Origin: Schaalia odontolytica
GTDB lineage: Bacteria > Actinomycetota > Actinomycetes > Actinomycetales > Actinomycetaceae
Assembly (NCBI RefSeq): GCF_024584435.1
Contig: NZ_CP102197.1
Location: 434,001-498,000 of the forward strand
DNA length: 64,000 nucleotides
Reading direction: 5' to 3'
In this document: one piece after another, positions 36,889 through 49,673 of the stretch
Layout: the number at the start of each line of letters is the position of its first letter
Numbering within the stretch: position 1 is the first letter of the stretch
Notes under the pieces: model-generated
What the model was told of the DNA's origin: nothing
Databases searched by the model: none
The model's input: only the letters and a program-made list of their open reading frames with translations
Position numbers and translations under genes: made by a program

Positions 36889-37559
36889 AGCCGATGAGCA
36901 CCGAGACGATCCTGACCATCGCGCCGACCGTGCGTGACGAGGACCTCGCGCGCGCGGCCGCCGTGCTGAGCAACGGGGGGATCCTCGTGGTCCCCACCGA
37001 CACGGTGTACGGCATCGGGTGCGATGCCGCCAACCACGAGGCCGTGGCGGAGGTCCTGGCCGCCAAGGGGCGTGGGAGACAGATGCCTCCGCCCGTCCTC
37101 GTCGCCTCCGTGGACGCGATCGACACGCTGTGCGTTGATGTCCCCGACGCGGCGCGCGCCCTCGCGCGGGCGTTCTGGCCCGGCGCACTCACCCTGATTC
37201 TGCGTGCCCGCCCCGACCTCGGGTGGGATCTGGGACAGACCGCAGGGACGATCGGCGTGCGCATGCCCAACCAAGACGCGCTGCTGCGGCTCCTCAAAGA
37301 GTTCGGCCCGATGGCCGTCACGTCAGCGAACCTGACGGGCCAGCCTCCCGCCACGACGGTTGAGCAGGCGGTCGCCTCCTTCGGCGCGCGCGTCGGGGCC
37401 TACCTGGACGGTGGTCCCACCCGGGGCTCCACGGCCTCGTCCATCATCGACTGTGCTCACGGCGAACCACGCGCCATCCGCCTGGGGGCCATCAGCCTGG
37501 AAGAACTGAGCTCCAGGGCGGGCGTGTCCATCGCGCCCGTGGAGGTGGGGCGCGCGTGA
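36885..37559 (+). CDS. tsaC: Threonylcarbamoyl-AMP synthase
   Basis: A 224-residue Sua5/TsaC/YrdC-family enzyme that makes threonylcarbamoyl-AMP for t6A37 tRNA modification. YrdC motifs: GGILVVPTDTVYGIGCDA, KGRGRQMPPPVLV (a variant of KxR) and GPMAVTSANLTGQP. It has no C-terminal Sua5 domain. ATG 36885 overlaps the prmC stop; ATG 36894 is 7 nt after CACAAT, a possible internal leaderless start. Both may be used. Confidence 0.93.
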   Translation: MKPMSTETILTIAPTVRDEDLARAAAVLSNGGILVVPTDTVYGIGCDAANHEAVAEVLAAKGRGRQMPPPVLVASVDAIDTLCVDVPDAARALARAFWPGALTLILRARPDLGWDLGQTAGTIGVRMPNQDALLRLLKEFGPMAVTSANLTGQPPATTVEQAVASFGARVGAYLDGGPTRGSTASSIIDCAHGEPRAIRLGAISLEELSSRAGVSIAPVEVGRA

Positions 37560-38659
37560 AGGTCTATGTGCTGCTGGCCTCCATCGCGATGGCCCTGACG
37601 ATTCTGCTCACCCCCATGGTCCGCTGGACGTGCCTTCGCTTCGGCATCGTGCCGCCCCTGCGCGGACGCGACCTGCAAAAGACGCCCATCCCGCGCCTGG
37701 GCGGCGTCGCCATGACGATTGCTCTCATCGCCACCATGGTGCTTGCCTCGCGCATTCCCTACATGGCCCCGCTGTTTACCACCACGATCCCGTGGGCGGT
37801 CATGGCCGGAGCGGGGGCAATGTGCGTCCTGGGCATCATCGACGACATCATCGAACTCGATTGGATGGCCAAACTCGGCGGCCAGGTCCTCATCGCCGGA
37901 GGCATGGCCTTCGGGGGAGTCCAGCTCGCGTCCTTCCCGATCTTCGGCATCACGTTGGGATCCTCACGCCTGTGGCTCTTCGTCTCAGTCTTCTTCATCG
38001 TCGGCATCATGAACGCCGTCAACTTTATTGACGGGCTCGATGGCCTGGCCTCCGGCATGATCGCCATCGGCGCGGGGGCCTTCTTCATCTACTCCTACAT
38101 CATCACCCGCCTCATGGGGGCCGCCTCCTACGCGACGACGGCGAGCCTCGTCGTCATCACCCTGCTTGGTGTATGCGCGGGATTCCTCTGGTTCAACTTC
38201 CACCCCTCCTCGATCATGATGGGCGGAGGAGCCGAAACCATGGGGCTGGTGCTGGCCGCAGCGGGCATCATCGTCACGGGGAAGATCGATCCATCGCTGC
38301 TGGGGCGCCAGCAGATGATCGTCTCGGGGCTGCCCCTCATCCTCCCGATGTCCGTTATTTTCATGCCCGTCGCCGACCTCGTCGTCACCTCGATTCGGCG
38401 CATGAAACGGGGTAAGAGCCCCTTCGTCGCAGACCGCTCTCACTTCCACGACCGGCTGCTTGTGGCCGGCCACTCCCACCGCGGGGTCGTCGCGATCCTG
38501 TGGATGTGGACCATGATCGTCTGCGTCTCCGCCGTCGGACTGCTCGTCTACGACTGGTGGCTCGTCGCCCTCGTTGCGATCAGTGCGTCCGCCGTCGGCG
38601 TCGCCGTCACTACACGAGAGTTCCCGAAGGAAGACACGGGAGAGGAAACCCCCGCATGA
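37556..38659 (+). CDS. WecA/TagO-like polyprenyl-phosphate sugar-1-phosphate transferase with altered acidic motif
   Basis: A 367-residue integral membrane protein with about 10-11 TM helices, of the family that loads GlcNAc-1-P on undecaprenyl/decaprenyl phosphate for arabinogalactan or wall polymers. IIDDIIELDWMAK (DDxxD) and NAVNFIDGLDGLASG are conserved. The loop normally reading FMGDSGS is M222-GGGAET, so the invariant Asp is Gly224. A histidine-rich SHFHDRLLVAGHSHR loop follows. GTG start overlaps tsaC. Orthologs sit before atpI/atpB in actinobacteria. Confidence 0.88.
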   Translation: MKVYVLLASIAMALTILLTPMVRWTCLRFGIVPPLRGRDLQKTPIPRLGGVAMTIALIATMVLASRIPYMAPLFTTTIPWAVMAGAGAMCVLGIIDDIIELDWMAKLGGQVLIAGGMAFGGVQLASFPIFGITLGSSRLWLFVSVFFIVGIMNAVNFIDGLDGLASGMIAIGAGAFFIYSYIITRLMGAASYATTASLVVITLLGVCAGFLWFNFHPSSIMMGGGAETMGLVLAAAGIIVTGKIDPSLLGRQQMIVSGLPLILPMSVIFMPVADLVVTSIRRMKRGKSPFVADRSHFHDRLLVAGHSHRGVVAILWMWTMIVCVSAVGLLVYDWWLVALVAISASAVGVAVTTREFPKEDTGEETPA

Positions 38660-38949
38660 CCTACGTTCTCGCACTCGCCATGGTCGTTCTCATCGTCGCG
38701 GCGCAGTGGTTCTTCACCTCGCGCGCGCTGCGCTCTCCCTCCCACTTCATCGCGTGGGTCAGCGGCGGATACGCCGCCAAGATCGCGCTGCTCGCGCTGG
38801 GGCTGTACGTTCCGAGTTCGCTCGGCGTCAATGTTCGCGTCGCCGCCATCGCCACGATCGCGGCCATTATCGTCTCCTCCAGCGTGGAGATGGTCCTCAT
38901 GATGCGCCGCCGCACGATGAACGTCGATCCCCGACCCGAGGGCGAGTAG
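38656..38949 (+). CDS. Small membrane protein in the AtpI position
   Basis: 97 residues with three TM helices (about 1-18, 30-50, 60-80) and a basic/acidic tail. It lies between wecA and atpB, where atpI (UncI) usually is; atpI helps c-ring assembly in other bacteria. Primary sequence is too divergent to call by motif, so the name comes from position, size and topology. ATG start overlaps the wecA stop. Confidence 0.7.
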   Translation: MTYVLALAMVVLIVAAQWFFTSRALRSPSHFIAWVSGGYAAKIALLALGLYVPSSLGVNVRVAAIATIAAIIVSSSVEMVLMMRRRTMNVDPRPEGE

Positions 38950-38979
38950 CCCCTGCGCGTGCTGCCCCACGCCTTGGCG

Positions 38980-38987
38980 TATAGAAT
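38980..38987 (+). promoter_or_regulatory. Candidate -10 element of the atp operon
   Basis: TATAGAAT lies 60 nt before the atpB start in the 97-bp gap after the AtpI-like gene. No clear -35 is visible. A shared operon transcript from upstream is also possible. Confidence 0.4.
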
Positions 38988-39046
38988 GAGTGAGTTAGCC
39001 GCGCAGTGACGCTGCCCTTGGAGTCCCGATGAAGGAGGCACACTCG

Positions 39047-40731
<1,685 letters not shown>

Positions 40732-40735
<4 letters not shown>

Positions 40736-41550
40736 CCACCATGCGCACGATCGAGTCGGTTCCCTTCGCGGGCGACCTGGTCGCGGCCCTCCACGCGCCC
40801 GACACGGACGCGATGCGCGTTGCCGAGGACTTCTTCGGCCTGGCCGACCTGTTCAAGGAGAACGCGCGACTGGCACGTGCGCTGACGGATCCGGCGCGCT
40901 CGGATTCGGATAAGCAGGAACTGGCCACGCGGGCATTCGGCTCGCACGTGACGGGGGCGACCATGACAGTCGTCAGGATCGTCGTCGCCGACCATTGGCG
41001 CCGCCCCAGCGACGTGACCAACGCTCTCGAGGTCCTCGGGATCCTCGCGGTCTTGAACGCTGCGGGAACGCGGGGGGCACTTGATCAGGTACGCGAGGAG
41101 CTCTTCCAGGTGCGCTATTTTCTGGCACACCATCGGGACCTGCGCGTGCGCCTGTCCGACACCTCCACCGGAAACGCTCACGAGCGCGGCGACCTGGCCA
41201 GCTCGCTGTTCTCCCATCGCATCAGCGCCTGGACGATGCGTCTGCTGCGCCGCGCGGTGGGACGTTCCAATCACGGTCGTCTCCTGCACAACCTCCGTCG
41301 CTACGCCCAGTGGGCCGCGACCATGCAGGATCGCCTCTTCGTCACCGTGGCCACAGCCTCGCCGATGAGCGAAGCACAGGTGTCGCGCCTTCGAGGAATC
41401 CTCGAGAAGCGCTACGGAGTGACCGTCGACATGGCGATCTCGGTCGACCCCACCCTCATCGGCGGTTTCCGCCTGCGCGCCGGCATGACCGCGATCGACG
41501 CCTCGCTCGCCACCCGGCTCGGCGAAGCGCGGGACGCGATTGCCAGCTAG
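40732..41550 (+). CDS. atpH: ATP synthase F1 subunit delta
   Basis: 272 residues, longer than the E. coli delta (about 177) in line with the long actinobacterial form. The C-terminal part has VTVATASPMSEAQVSRLRGILEKRYG and DPTLIGGFRLRAG, the conserved delta/OSCP motif. The N-terminal half is helical. ATG start overlaps atpF. A 48-bp gap precedes atpA. Confidence 0.95.
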
Positions 41551-41598
41551 TGCCCCTCGTACAGACACAACCCACTTATCAATCAGTTAGGAATCCTC

Positions 41599-43236
41599 AT
41601 GGCTGACCTCAGCATCTCCCCGGAGGAAATCCGCGGAGCACTGGACTCCTTCATGGAGTCCTACCGTCCGGCGGACGTGGCTACCGAAGAGGTCGGGCAC
41701 GTCATCGAAACGGCCGACGGTATCGCGCACGTCGAGGGCCTGCCCGGCACCATGGCGAACGAGCTGCTGCGTTTCGAGGACGGGACGCTGGGCCTGGCCA
41801 TGAACCTTGACCAGCGCGAGATCGGCGCCGTCGTCCTCGGTGACTTCGGTGGCATCGAAGAAGGACAGGTCGTCCACCGCACCGGCGAGGTCCTCTCCGT
41901 TCCCGTCGGCGATGGCTACCTGGGCCGCACCGTCGATCCCCTCGGGCGTCCCATTGATGGCCTCGGCGACATCACCGACCTGGACGGGCGCCGTGCTCTC
42001 GAACTGCAGGCCCCCGGCGTCATGATGCGCAAGAGCGTCCACGAACCGCTCGCGACCGGCCTGAAGGCAATCGACTCGATGATCCCCGTGGGACGCGGCC
42101 AGCGTCAGCTCATCATCGGCGATCGCAAGACCGGCAAGACCGCGATCGCTCTCGACACGATCCTGAACCAGCGCGAAAACTGGAAGAGCGGCGACCCGAA
42201 CAAGCAGGTGCGCTGCATCTATGTCGCGATCGGCCAGAAGGGCTCGACCATCGCCTCCGTTCGTTCCACCCTGGAGGACGCGGGCGCCATGGAATACACC
42301 ACCATCGTTGCGTCCCCGGCCTCCGACCCCGCCGGCTATAAGTACATGGCGCCCTACACCGGATCCGCCATCGGACAGCACTGGATGTACCAGGGCAAGC
42401 ACGTGCTCATCGTCTTCGACGACCTGTCCAAGCAGGCGGAGGCCTACCGAGCCGTTTCGCTGCTCCTGCGCCGGCCCCCGGGCCGCGAGGCATACCCGGG
42501 CGACGTCTTCTACCTGCACTCCCGCCTTCTGGAGCGCTGCGCGAAGCTCTCGGATGCCCTCGGTGGCGGTTCGATGACCGGCCTGCCGATCATCGAGACG
42601 AAGGCCAACGACGTCTCGGCCTACATTCCGACCAACGTCATTTCTATCACCGACGGCCAGATCTTCCTGCAGTCCGACCTGTTCAACGCCAACCAGCGAC
42701 CCGCCGTCGACGTCGGCATTTCCGTGTCGCGAGTGGGCGGCGCCGCCCAGCCCAAGGCCATGAAGAAGGTCGCCGGAACCCTGAAGCTGACCCTCGCGCA
42801 GTACCGTTCGATGGCCGCGTTCGCGATGTTCGCCTCCGACCTGGATGCGGCCACCCGACGCCAGCTGACCCGAGGCGAGCGCCTCATGGAGCTGCTCAAG
42901 CAGCCCCAGTCCACGCCTTACGCGATGGAAGACCAGGTTGCCTCCATCTGGATGGGGACCAAGGGCTACCTCGATGACATTGAGGTAGCCGACGTGCTGC
43001 GTTTCGAGCGGGCGCTGCTTGATCACCTCCACGCCAACTCGACCGTGCTCAACACGATCGCATCGACCGGCGACCTGGACGCCGACACGGAGGAGGCCCT
43101 CAAGGTCGCCGTCGAAGAGTTCCATCGCCAGTGGCTCAGCGCCGGACGCGGCGTGTCCGATCTCGACAGCGGCGAGGTCGTTGCCGAGCGCACCCGCGAG
43201 GAGATCTCTCGCGGACGCACGAGCGAGAAGGCCTAA
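41599..43236 (+). CDS. atpA: ATP synthase F1 subunit alpha
   Basis: 545-residue regulatory nucleotide-binding subunit. Walker A is GDRKTGKT; the Rossmann-type beta-barrel, [21 protein letters not shown] and the later [22 protein letters not shown] are standard. The C-terminus has a charged extension of about 35 residues past [19 protein letters not shown] lies 8 nt before the ATG. atpG starts 3 bp after the stop. Confidence 0.98.
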   Translation: MADLSISPEEIRGALDSFMESYRPADVATEEVGHVIETADGIAHVEGLPGTMANELLRFEDGTLGLAMNLDQREIGAVVLGDFGGIEEGQVVHRTGEVLSVPVGDGYLGRTVDPLGRPIDGLGDITDLDGRRALELQAPGVMMRKSVHEPLATGLKAIDSMIPVGRGQRQLIIGDRKTGKTAIALDTILNQRENWKSGDPNKQVRCIYVAIGQKGSTIASVRSTLEDAGAMEYTTIVASPASDPAGYKYMAPYTGSAIGQHWMYQGKHVLIVFDDLSKQAEAYRAVSLLLRRPPGREAYPGDVFYLHSRLLERCAKLSDALGGGSMTGLPIIETKANDVSAYIPTNVISITDGQIFLQSDLFNANQRPAVDVGISVSRVGGAAQPKAMKKVAGTLKLTLAQYRSMAAFAMFASDLDAATRRQLTRGERLMELLKQPQSTPYAMEDQVASIWMGTKGYLDDIEVADVLRFERALLDHLHANSTVLNTIASTGDLDADTEEALKVAVEEFHRQWLSAGRGVSDLDSGEVVAERTREEISRGRTSEKA

Positions 43237-43239
43237 GCG

Positions 43240-44169
43240 ATGGGCGGACAGCAGAGGATCTACAAGCAGCGTATCGCCTCGACGACAACGCTCGCGAAGG
43301 TCTTCCGCGCCATGGAGATGATCGCCGCGTCTCGCATCGGCGCGGCGAGGCGTGCTGCCACTGAGGCTGGACCCTACGAGAAAGCCCTCACCCAGGCGGT
43401 AGCGGCGGTCGCGGTCCACACGGACCTGGACCATCCGCTCACGGAAGAACGCGAGGACACCAAGCGTGTTGCCGTCCTGGTCGTCGCATCCGACCGCGGC
43501 ATGGCCGGAGCATACTCGGCGACTATCCTGCGCGAATCCGAGAAGCTCATCGCTGACCTGACCACGCAAGGCTACGAACCCGTGCTCTACACCTTCGGGC
43601 GCAGGGCGTCGGCGTACTTCCGCTTCCGGGCAGTGAGCATCGAACGCGAGTGGGAAGGGGAATCGGACTCCCCGAGCTCGGAGACCGCCCGCGAGATGGC
43701 CAGCGTGCTTCTCGGGCGTTTCCTCGACCCCGATCCAGCGAGCGGCGTCGGCGCGCTGCACCTCGTGTACACGCGATTCAAGACGGTCATGAGCCAGGTG
43801 CCCGAGGTACGCCAGATGCTCCCGCTGACGGTCGTGGACGCGCCAGAATCCGACGAGGAACGCGAGCGCGAACGCGGCTACGCGGACGATCCGTCCTCGG
43901 CGCTTCCCGAGTACGAGTTCATTCCCTCGCCCGAGGCGGTCCTGGACACGCTGCTGCCCCTGTACGTTGAGGCGCGCATCCACAACGTTCTGCTCCAATC
44001 CGCCGCGTCCGAATTGGCGTCGCGTCAGCGCGCCATGCACACGGCGACGGACAACGCTCAGGAACTCATCACCAAGTACACGCGACTGGCGAACTCGGCC
44101 CGCCAGGCGGAAATCACCCAGGAAATCACCGAAATCGTGGGCGGGGCCGACGCTCTGGGCGCGAGCTAA
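43240..44169 (+). CDS. atpG: ATP synthase F1 subunit gamma
   Basis: 309 residues, the rotor shaft. N-terminal RIYKQRIASTTTLAKVFRAMEMIAASRI and C-terminal SELASRQRAMHTATDNAQELI are the conserved helices. The central domain (VVASDRGMAGAY, YTFGRRASAYF) is intact. A charged insertion near 200-225 (SDEERERERGYADDPSSA) is within the range seen in actinobacteria. Confidence 0.97.
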   Translation: MGGQQRIYKQRIASTTTLAKVFRAMEMIAASRIGAARRAATEAGPYEKALTQAVAAVAVHTDLDHPLTEEREDTKRVAVLVVASDRGMAGAYSATILRESEKLIADLTTQGYEPVLYTFGRRASAYFRFRAVSIEREWEGESDSPSSETAREMASVLLGRFLDPDPASGVGALHLVYTRFKTVMSQVPEVRQMLPLTVVDAPESDEERERERGYADDPSSALPEYEFIPSPEAVLDTLLPLYVEARIHNVLLQSAASELASRQRAMHTATDNAQELITKYTRLANSARQAEITQEITEIVGGADALGAS

Positions 44170-44190
44170 GCCCTTCGAGACACGGAGTAA

Positions 44191-45641
<1,451 letters not shown>

Positions 45642-45642
<1 letters not shown>

Positions 45643-45914
45643 TGGCGTCCGGAAGGTCCCTGCAGGTTGAGGTCGTCTCTCACGAGGGGCGGCTGTGGCA
45701 CGGCAGCGCCGCATCCGTCCAGATTCCGACGGTGGATGGCTCCCTGGGCGTCTTGCCGGGGCGCCAGCCGCTGCTCGCCCAGCTCGGCGAGGGCGCCGTC
45801 ACCGTGACGCGCTCCGACGAGGTCACGTCATTCACCGTCAGCGGGGGATTCGCCTCAGTTGACAACGACTACGTCACTATCGTCGCTGATCACGCTATCG
45901 TGGTCGTGCAGTAA
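45642..45914 (+). CDS. atpC: ATP synthase F1 subunit epsilon, short form
   Basis: 90 residues forming only the N-terminal beta-sandwich (VEVVSHEGRLWHGSA..., GSLGVLPGRQPLLAQL). It ends VTIVADHAIVVVQ, so the C-terminal helical hairpin that inhibits ATP hydrolysis in longer epsilons (130-140 aa) is missing. Start ATG overlaps the atpD stop. Short epsilons are known in some actinobacteria and other phyla. The next gene (DUF2550) starts 24 bp after. Confidence 0.92.
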
Positions 45915-45938
45915 ACCGACGAGCCCGGGGAGGACCTC

Positions 45939-46343
45939 ATGAGCCTGACGCTCGTAGCAATGTGGTGCGTGGCCGTCCTCGTGTGCGTCGGCGCGGTCCT
46001 GTGGGTGTACATGAATGTGCGCGCCCGCAGGATCGCGTCGCGTTTGGGTGCCTTTCGCTGCTGGTCGCGCCCCGACGTCCAGTCTGGCTGGACGGCCGGC
46101 ATCGGCGTCTATGGCGTTGACGACCTATCGTGGTACCGACTCGTTGGTTTTTCCCTGCAGCCGGTCTACACGGTGCCCCGTTCCGGCCTTGAGGTATCCG
46201 CTCCGATCGCCCACTCGGCGGACGGGTCGGTCGTTGAGGTGCGCCTCGCATACGGTGAGCATCGTTACGAGGTCGCCGTCGAACGCCTGACATACAACGG
46301 ATTGGTCTCCTGGGTGGAGTCCGGTCCTCCGCGCCTCGTATAG
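45939..46343 (+). CDS. DUF2550-family membrane protein
   Basis: 134 residues. One N-terminal TM helix (about 5-27) and a cytoplasmic beta-rich domain with RLGAFRCWSRPD and GVYGVDDLSWYRL. The family is conserved directly after atpC in actinobacteria; its function is unknown. RBS GGGGAGG before the ATG. Probably the last gene cotranscribed with atp, ahead of leaderless nucS. Confidence 0.85.
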   Translation: MSLTLVAMWCVAVLVCVGAVLWVYMNVRARRIASRLGAFRCWSRPDVQSGWTAGIGVYGVDDLSWYRLVGFSLQPVYTVPRSGLEVSAPIAHSADGSVVEVRLAYGEHRYEVAVERLTYNGLVSWVESGPPRLV

Positions 46344-46353
46344 GCGGCATTGA

Positions 46354-46359
46354 TAAGCT
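46354..46359 (+). promoter_or_regulatory. -10 element for leaderless nucS
   Basis: TAAGCT is followed by 6 nt and the GTG at 46366; no Shine-Dalgarno precedes it. Confidence 0.5.
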
Positions 46360-46365
46360 CGGCGT

Positions 46366-47058
46366 GTGCGTATTGTTATTGCTTCCTGCACCGTCGACTA
46401 CTCCGGACGCCTCAGTGCTCATCTGGATCCCGCCAAGCGCGTCATCATGGTCAAGGGCGACGGCTCGGTCCTCATTCATTCTGAAGGCGGCTCCTACAAG
46501 CCGCTGAACTGGATGACCGCGCCGTGCTCGGTGACCATTGACGAGGGTGGGGAGGACGAACCGAACACGCAGCAGGTGTGGACCGTTCAGGCCGACAAGA
46601 CCGACGACAAGCTCGTGATCCGTGTCCACGAAATCATCTGTGACGTTACCGAAAACCTGGGAGTGGACCCCGGCCTCGTCAAGGACGGCGTGGAGGCGCA
46701 CCTGCAGGAGCTCCTCGCCCAGCAGGTCCCGCAGATCCTCGGCGAGGGGTGGGAGCTCGTGCGACGCGAATACCCGACGCCGGTGGGGCCGGTCGACCTC
46801 ATGGTGCGCGACGAGACCGGCGCGCACGTGGCTATCGAGGTCAAACGGCGAGGCGGCATCGACGGCGTCGAACAGCTGACGCGCTACCTGTCCCTGCTGG
46901 GTCGTGATTCGCTGCTGGGCGACGTGTCGGGGATCTTTGCGGCGCAGGAGATCACCAAGCAGGCGCGCACGCTGGCCGAGGATCGCGGGATTCGCTGCGT
47001 GGTCCTCGACTACGACGCCATGCGCGGTTTTGACGACCCATCCTCCCGGCTGTTCTGA
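46366..47058 (+). CDS. nucS: Mismatch-specific endonuclease NucS/EndoMS
   Basis: 230-residue nuclease used by actinobacteria in place of MutS/MutL to cut both strands at mismatches. The N-terminal half is the dimerisation domain; the C-terminal RecB-like nuclease has [10 protein letters not shown] and VAIEVKRRG (D...ExK catalytic triad) and [12 protein letters not shown]. Ends [11 protein letters not shown], near the clamp-interacting C-terminus of the family. GTG start with no RBS (leaderless). An AlkZ-like gene overlaps its stop by ATG/TGA. Confidence 0.96.
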   Translation: MRIVIASCTVDYSGRLSAHLDPAKRVIMVKGDGSVLIHSEGGSYKPLNWMTAPCSVTIDEGGEDEPNTQQVWTVQADKTDDKLVIRVHEIICDVTENLGVDPGLVKDGVEAHLQELLAQQVPQILGEGWELVRREYPTPVGPVDLMVRDETGAHVAIEVKRRGGIDGVEQLTRYLSLLGRDSLLGDVSGIFAAQEITKQARTLAEDRGIRCVVLDYDAMRGFDDPSSRLF

Positions 47059-48161
47059 TGGTGGCGGTGGCCGATACCAGCCTGGCGCGCATCGTCGCCC
47101 AGGGGCTGGTGCCGCTCACGCGCGGGCGCGATCCCGTGGCCGCCGTCGAGTTGCTGCTCGCTGTCCAAGGCCAGATGGCGGGCGCGATCCCGTGGGCGAT
47201 CGGCGCGCGTTGCACCGCGGTCACGCGCGCTCAGGTCGCCGAGTCCTTCCAATCGGGTGAGCTCGTCCGATCCTGGCCGATGCGCGACACGTTGCATGTG
47301 ACAAGCGCGCGCGATCATCACTGGCTGCGTCGGTTGCTGCGCCACCGATACGCTTCGTGGATTCGTCAATCGACGGGGTTGGGGCTCAGCGATGCTCTCG
47401 TCGAGAAAGCCGCGGCGGCGGCGTTCGAGCTGCTGGGAGAGAACCCCTCGGGTGTGAGCCGCGGCGAGGTCATCCGCGCCTGGGATGAGGCTGGTATCGC
47501 AACCGTCACCTCGGGAGCCGGGGGCGGGGTGCGGCGACGTCATCTGATCAAGAGGCTTTTCCTCGACGGCCTGCTCGTCTCTGGTCCGCTCCGGGGCGGG
47601 GAGCACCTGATCGTTGATGCCCGGCAGCTGCCGGGCGCTCCGGGCGTCGCGAAGGGGGAGTGCGGGCACGAGGAGGCGCTCGCGCTCCTGGCCGCCCGCT
47701 ACGCGTGGGGACACGGCCCCGTGGATGCTGCAGACCTTGCTCGGTGGGCGGGGCTGACGCTCACCGAGGCGCGTCGTGCGCTGGCGGGTTCGGCCCAGAT
47801 CGGCGAGAGTATCGGTCGGCCGCTCATCTCGCGTGAGGGGCGCGTCGCGCGCGCCGACATTGATGACCTTGTCGAACGTAGCCGCGACGAGGCCCGGGCA
47901 GTGTTTGCGCTGCCCTCCTTCGACGAGCTGCATGTTGGGTATCGTGACCGTTCGTGTCTGACCGACCGGGCTGGTGAGGCCCTCATCTGTCCCGGGGCGA
48001 ATGGGATGTTCCGCCCCATCGTCGTCGCGAACGGACGGGTTGTTGCGGCGCGTTCTCCCGGCGGTGAGCTTACCTTTACCGAGGAAGGCTCCTCCTATGC
48101 GCAAGAAGCTCAGCGTGAAATGGCGCGCTGGGGAGATTGGTTGTTTGAGAAGCGGCACTGA
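47058..48161 (+). CDS. AlkZ-like winged-helix DNA glycosylase family protein (HTH_42)
   Basis: 367-residue HTH_42 protein. The N-terminal QGQ in LLAVQGQMAGAIPWAIGAR matches the QxQ catalytic motif of AlkZ/YcaQ interstrand-crosslink glycosylases, and RSWPMRDTLHVTSARDHHWL matches the W-x-M-R-x-T-L-H signature. Three tandem winged helices follow. AlkZ-family members unhook DNA crosslinks or excise alkylpurines; the exact substrate here is not known. Its ATG overlaps the nucS stop, making a repair pair. Confidence 0.8.
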   Translation: MVAVADTSLARIVAQGLVPLTRGRDPVAAVELLLAVQGQMAGAIPWAIGARCTAVTRAQVAESFQSGELVRSWPMRDTLHVTSARDHHWLRRLLRHRYASWIRQSTGLGLSDALVEKAAAAAFELLGENPSGVSRGEVIRAWDEAGIATVTSGAGGGVRRRHLIKRLFLDGLLVSGPLRGGEHLIVDARQLPGAPGVAKGECGHEEALALLAARYAWGHGPVDAADLARWAGLTLTEARRALAGSAQIGESIGRPLISREGRVARADIDDLVERSRDEARAVFALPSFDELHVGYRDRSCLTDRAGEALICPGANGMFRPIVVANGRVVAARSPGGELTFTEEGSSYAQEAQREMARWGDWLFEKRH

Positions 48162-48175
48162 ACTGTCAGGTGTGC

Positions 48176-48181
48176 CACAAT
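48176..48181 (+). promoter_or_regulatory. -10 element for leaderless nagA
   Basis: CACAAT, 6 nt, then ATG 48188, with no Shine-Dalgarno. This points to an independent promoter for nagA after the nucS pair. Confidence 0.5.
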
Positions 48182-48187
48182 GAGGGC

Positions 48188-49378
48188 ATGACTGATTGTG
48201 TGCTACGTGGCCGCCTGGTCCTGGAAGATTCCGTTGTCGAGGACGGAATTATTGAGATCGACGGTTCGACCATTACCCGTGTATGCCCCGCTTCCGACTA
48301 TGACGCAGACCTGCCCGCCGCCACGGACTCAACGTTCCTGCCCGGCCTGGTCGATGTTCACTGCCACGGCGGAGGAGGGGAATCCTTCCCGAACGCGCAG
48401 AGCGAGGAGGCGGCCCTCGTGGCCGTCATGGAGCATCGACGCCACGGCACGACCTCCCTGGTCGCCTCCTGCGTGACCGCTTCTGCCGAGGTGCTGCGTG
48501 CTCGCGCCAAGACACTCGCCCAACTGGCCAGCGACGGAGAACTTGCGGGCATCCACTTCGAGGGACCCTTCGTCTCGCACGCGCGCTGCGGCGCCCAGGA
48601 TCCCACCTACATCATCGATCCCGACGCGGAGCTGACGCGAACCCTGCTGGAGGAGTGCCGCGGATACGCCCTGTCGATGACGCTGGCCCCGGAGAAGCCC
48701 GGCGCGTACGGTCCCGGCTCCGTTGCTGAGGCCCTCATCGACGGGGGCGCCCTGCCCTCGTGGGGACACACCGACTCCAACTCGGCGATGGCCCGCGAGG
48801 CGCTGGAGTACTCTCGGGAGCGTTTCAGCCAGGTTTCCACCACGCGCGGACCTCGCGCCACCATCACCCACCTCTTCAACGGCATGAGGCCGCTGCACCA
48901 CCGCGACACCGGTCCGATCGCCGAATTCCTCTCCGATGCCGCGCGCGGGGGCGCCGTCGCCGAGCTGATCTGCGACGGCATCCACGTCGATCCTTCCCTC
49001 GTGCGCGACGTGTACGAGCTGGTGGGACGCGACCACGTCGTGTTCGTCACCGACGCGATGGCGGCGGCGGGGATGCCCGATGGCGAGTACACGCTGGGTC
49101 CGCAGGACGTCGTCGTGCGCGACGGTATTGCGCGCCTGGCCCAGGGGGATGCGATCGCGGGCGGAACCGCGCACCTCCTGGACTGCGTGCGGGTCGCCGT
49201 GACGCGCGGCGGCATACCGCTCGTGGACGCCGTGTACATGGCCACCGTGCAGGGCGCCACCATTTTGGGCGACGACACGATCGGTCGCCTCGCGGCAGGC
49301 AAGAAGGCCGACGTGCTCGAGGTCGATGACGCCCTGAACGTGCGCCGCGTGTGGCGCCGTGGCACTGTAGTTGCGTGA
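48188..49378 (+). CDS. nagA: N-acetylglucosamine-6-phosphate deacetylase
   Basis: 396-residue amidohydrolase removing acetate from GlcNAc-6-P to feed the hexosamine pathway. Metal site HCHGGGG, metal Glu in IHFEGPF, GHTDSNS, THLFNGMRPLHHR and FVTDAMAAAG are all present. No nagB is adjacent. ATG 48188 is chosen over a start 18 nt upstream because it lies 6 nt after a -10 hexamer. The next gene starts 4 bp before its stop. Confidence 0.95.
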   Translation: MTDCVLRGRLVLEDSVVEDGIIEIDGSTITRVCPASDYDADLPAATDSTFLPGLVDVHCHGGGGESFPNAQSEEAALVAVMEHRRHGTTSLVASCVTASAEVLRARAKTLAQLASDGELAGIHFEGPFVSHARCGAQDPTYIIDPDAELTRTLLEECRGYALSMTLAPEKPGAYGPGSVAEALIDGGALPSWGHTDSNSAMAREALEYSRERFSQVSTTRGPRATITHLFNGMRPLHHRDTGPIAEFLSDAARGGAVAELICDGIHVDPSLVRDVYELVGRDHVVFVTDAMAAAGMPDGEYTLGPQDVVVRDGIARLAQGDAIAGGTAHLLDCVRVAVTRGGIPLVDAVYMATVQGATILGDDTIGRLAAGKKADVLEVDDALNVRRVWRRGTVVA

Positions 49379-49671
49379 GAGGCAAACGAAGCGCGAAACG
49401 CCCGTGGGGCGAGGCGCGGCCACTGCAGATGGAGCGCCTCGCCTCCGTGCCACGAAGCGAAACCGGCCCGGATGGCGGCACCTACCAGGTGCGTCGCCTG
49501 CCCAGCGCCGCCAAGGAGTACACGTGTCCGGCGTGCCTGCGACCCATTACCCGTGGAAGCGCTCATATCGTCGCGTGGCCGGAAGAAGCCCCCTTCGGTA
49601 TGCCTCAGGGCGTGGAGGGGCGACGTCACTGGCATTCGGAGTGCTGGCGGCGCCGTCTGCGACCGGCGTGA
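49375..49671 (+). CDS. Small zinc-ribbon 'ATP/GTP-binding'-type protein
   Basis: 98 residues. A basic N-terminal tail precedes YQVRRLPSAAKEYTCPACLRPI, with CxxC...RHWHSECW, a His/Cys arrangement that would bind one zinc. I recall small actinobacterial proteins labelled 'ATP/GTP-binding' with the same EYxCPxC...HWHxxCW layout near nucS; no P-loop is visible, so that name is poor. GTG start overlaps nagA. Function unknown. Confidence 0.65.
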   Translation: MRGKRSAKRPWGEARPLQMERLASVPRSETGPDGGTYQVRRLPSAAKEYTCPACLRPITRGSAHIVAWPEEAPFGMPQGVEGRRHWHSECWRRRLRPA

Positions 49672-49673
49672 GA

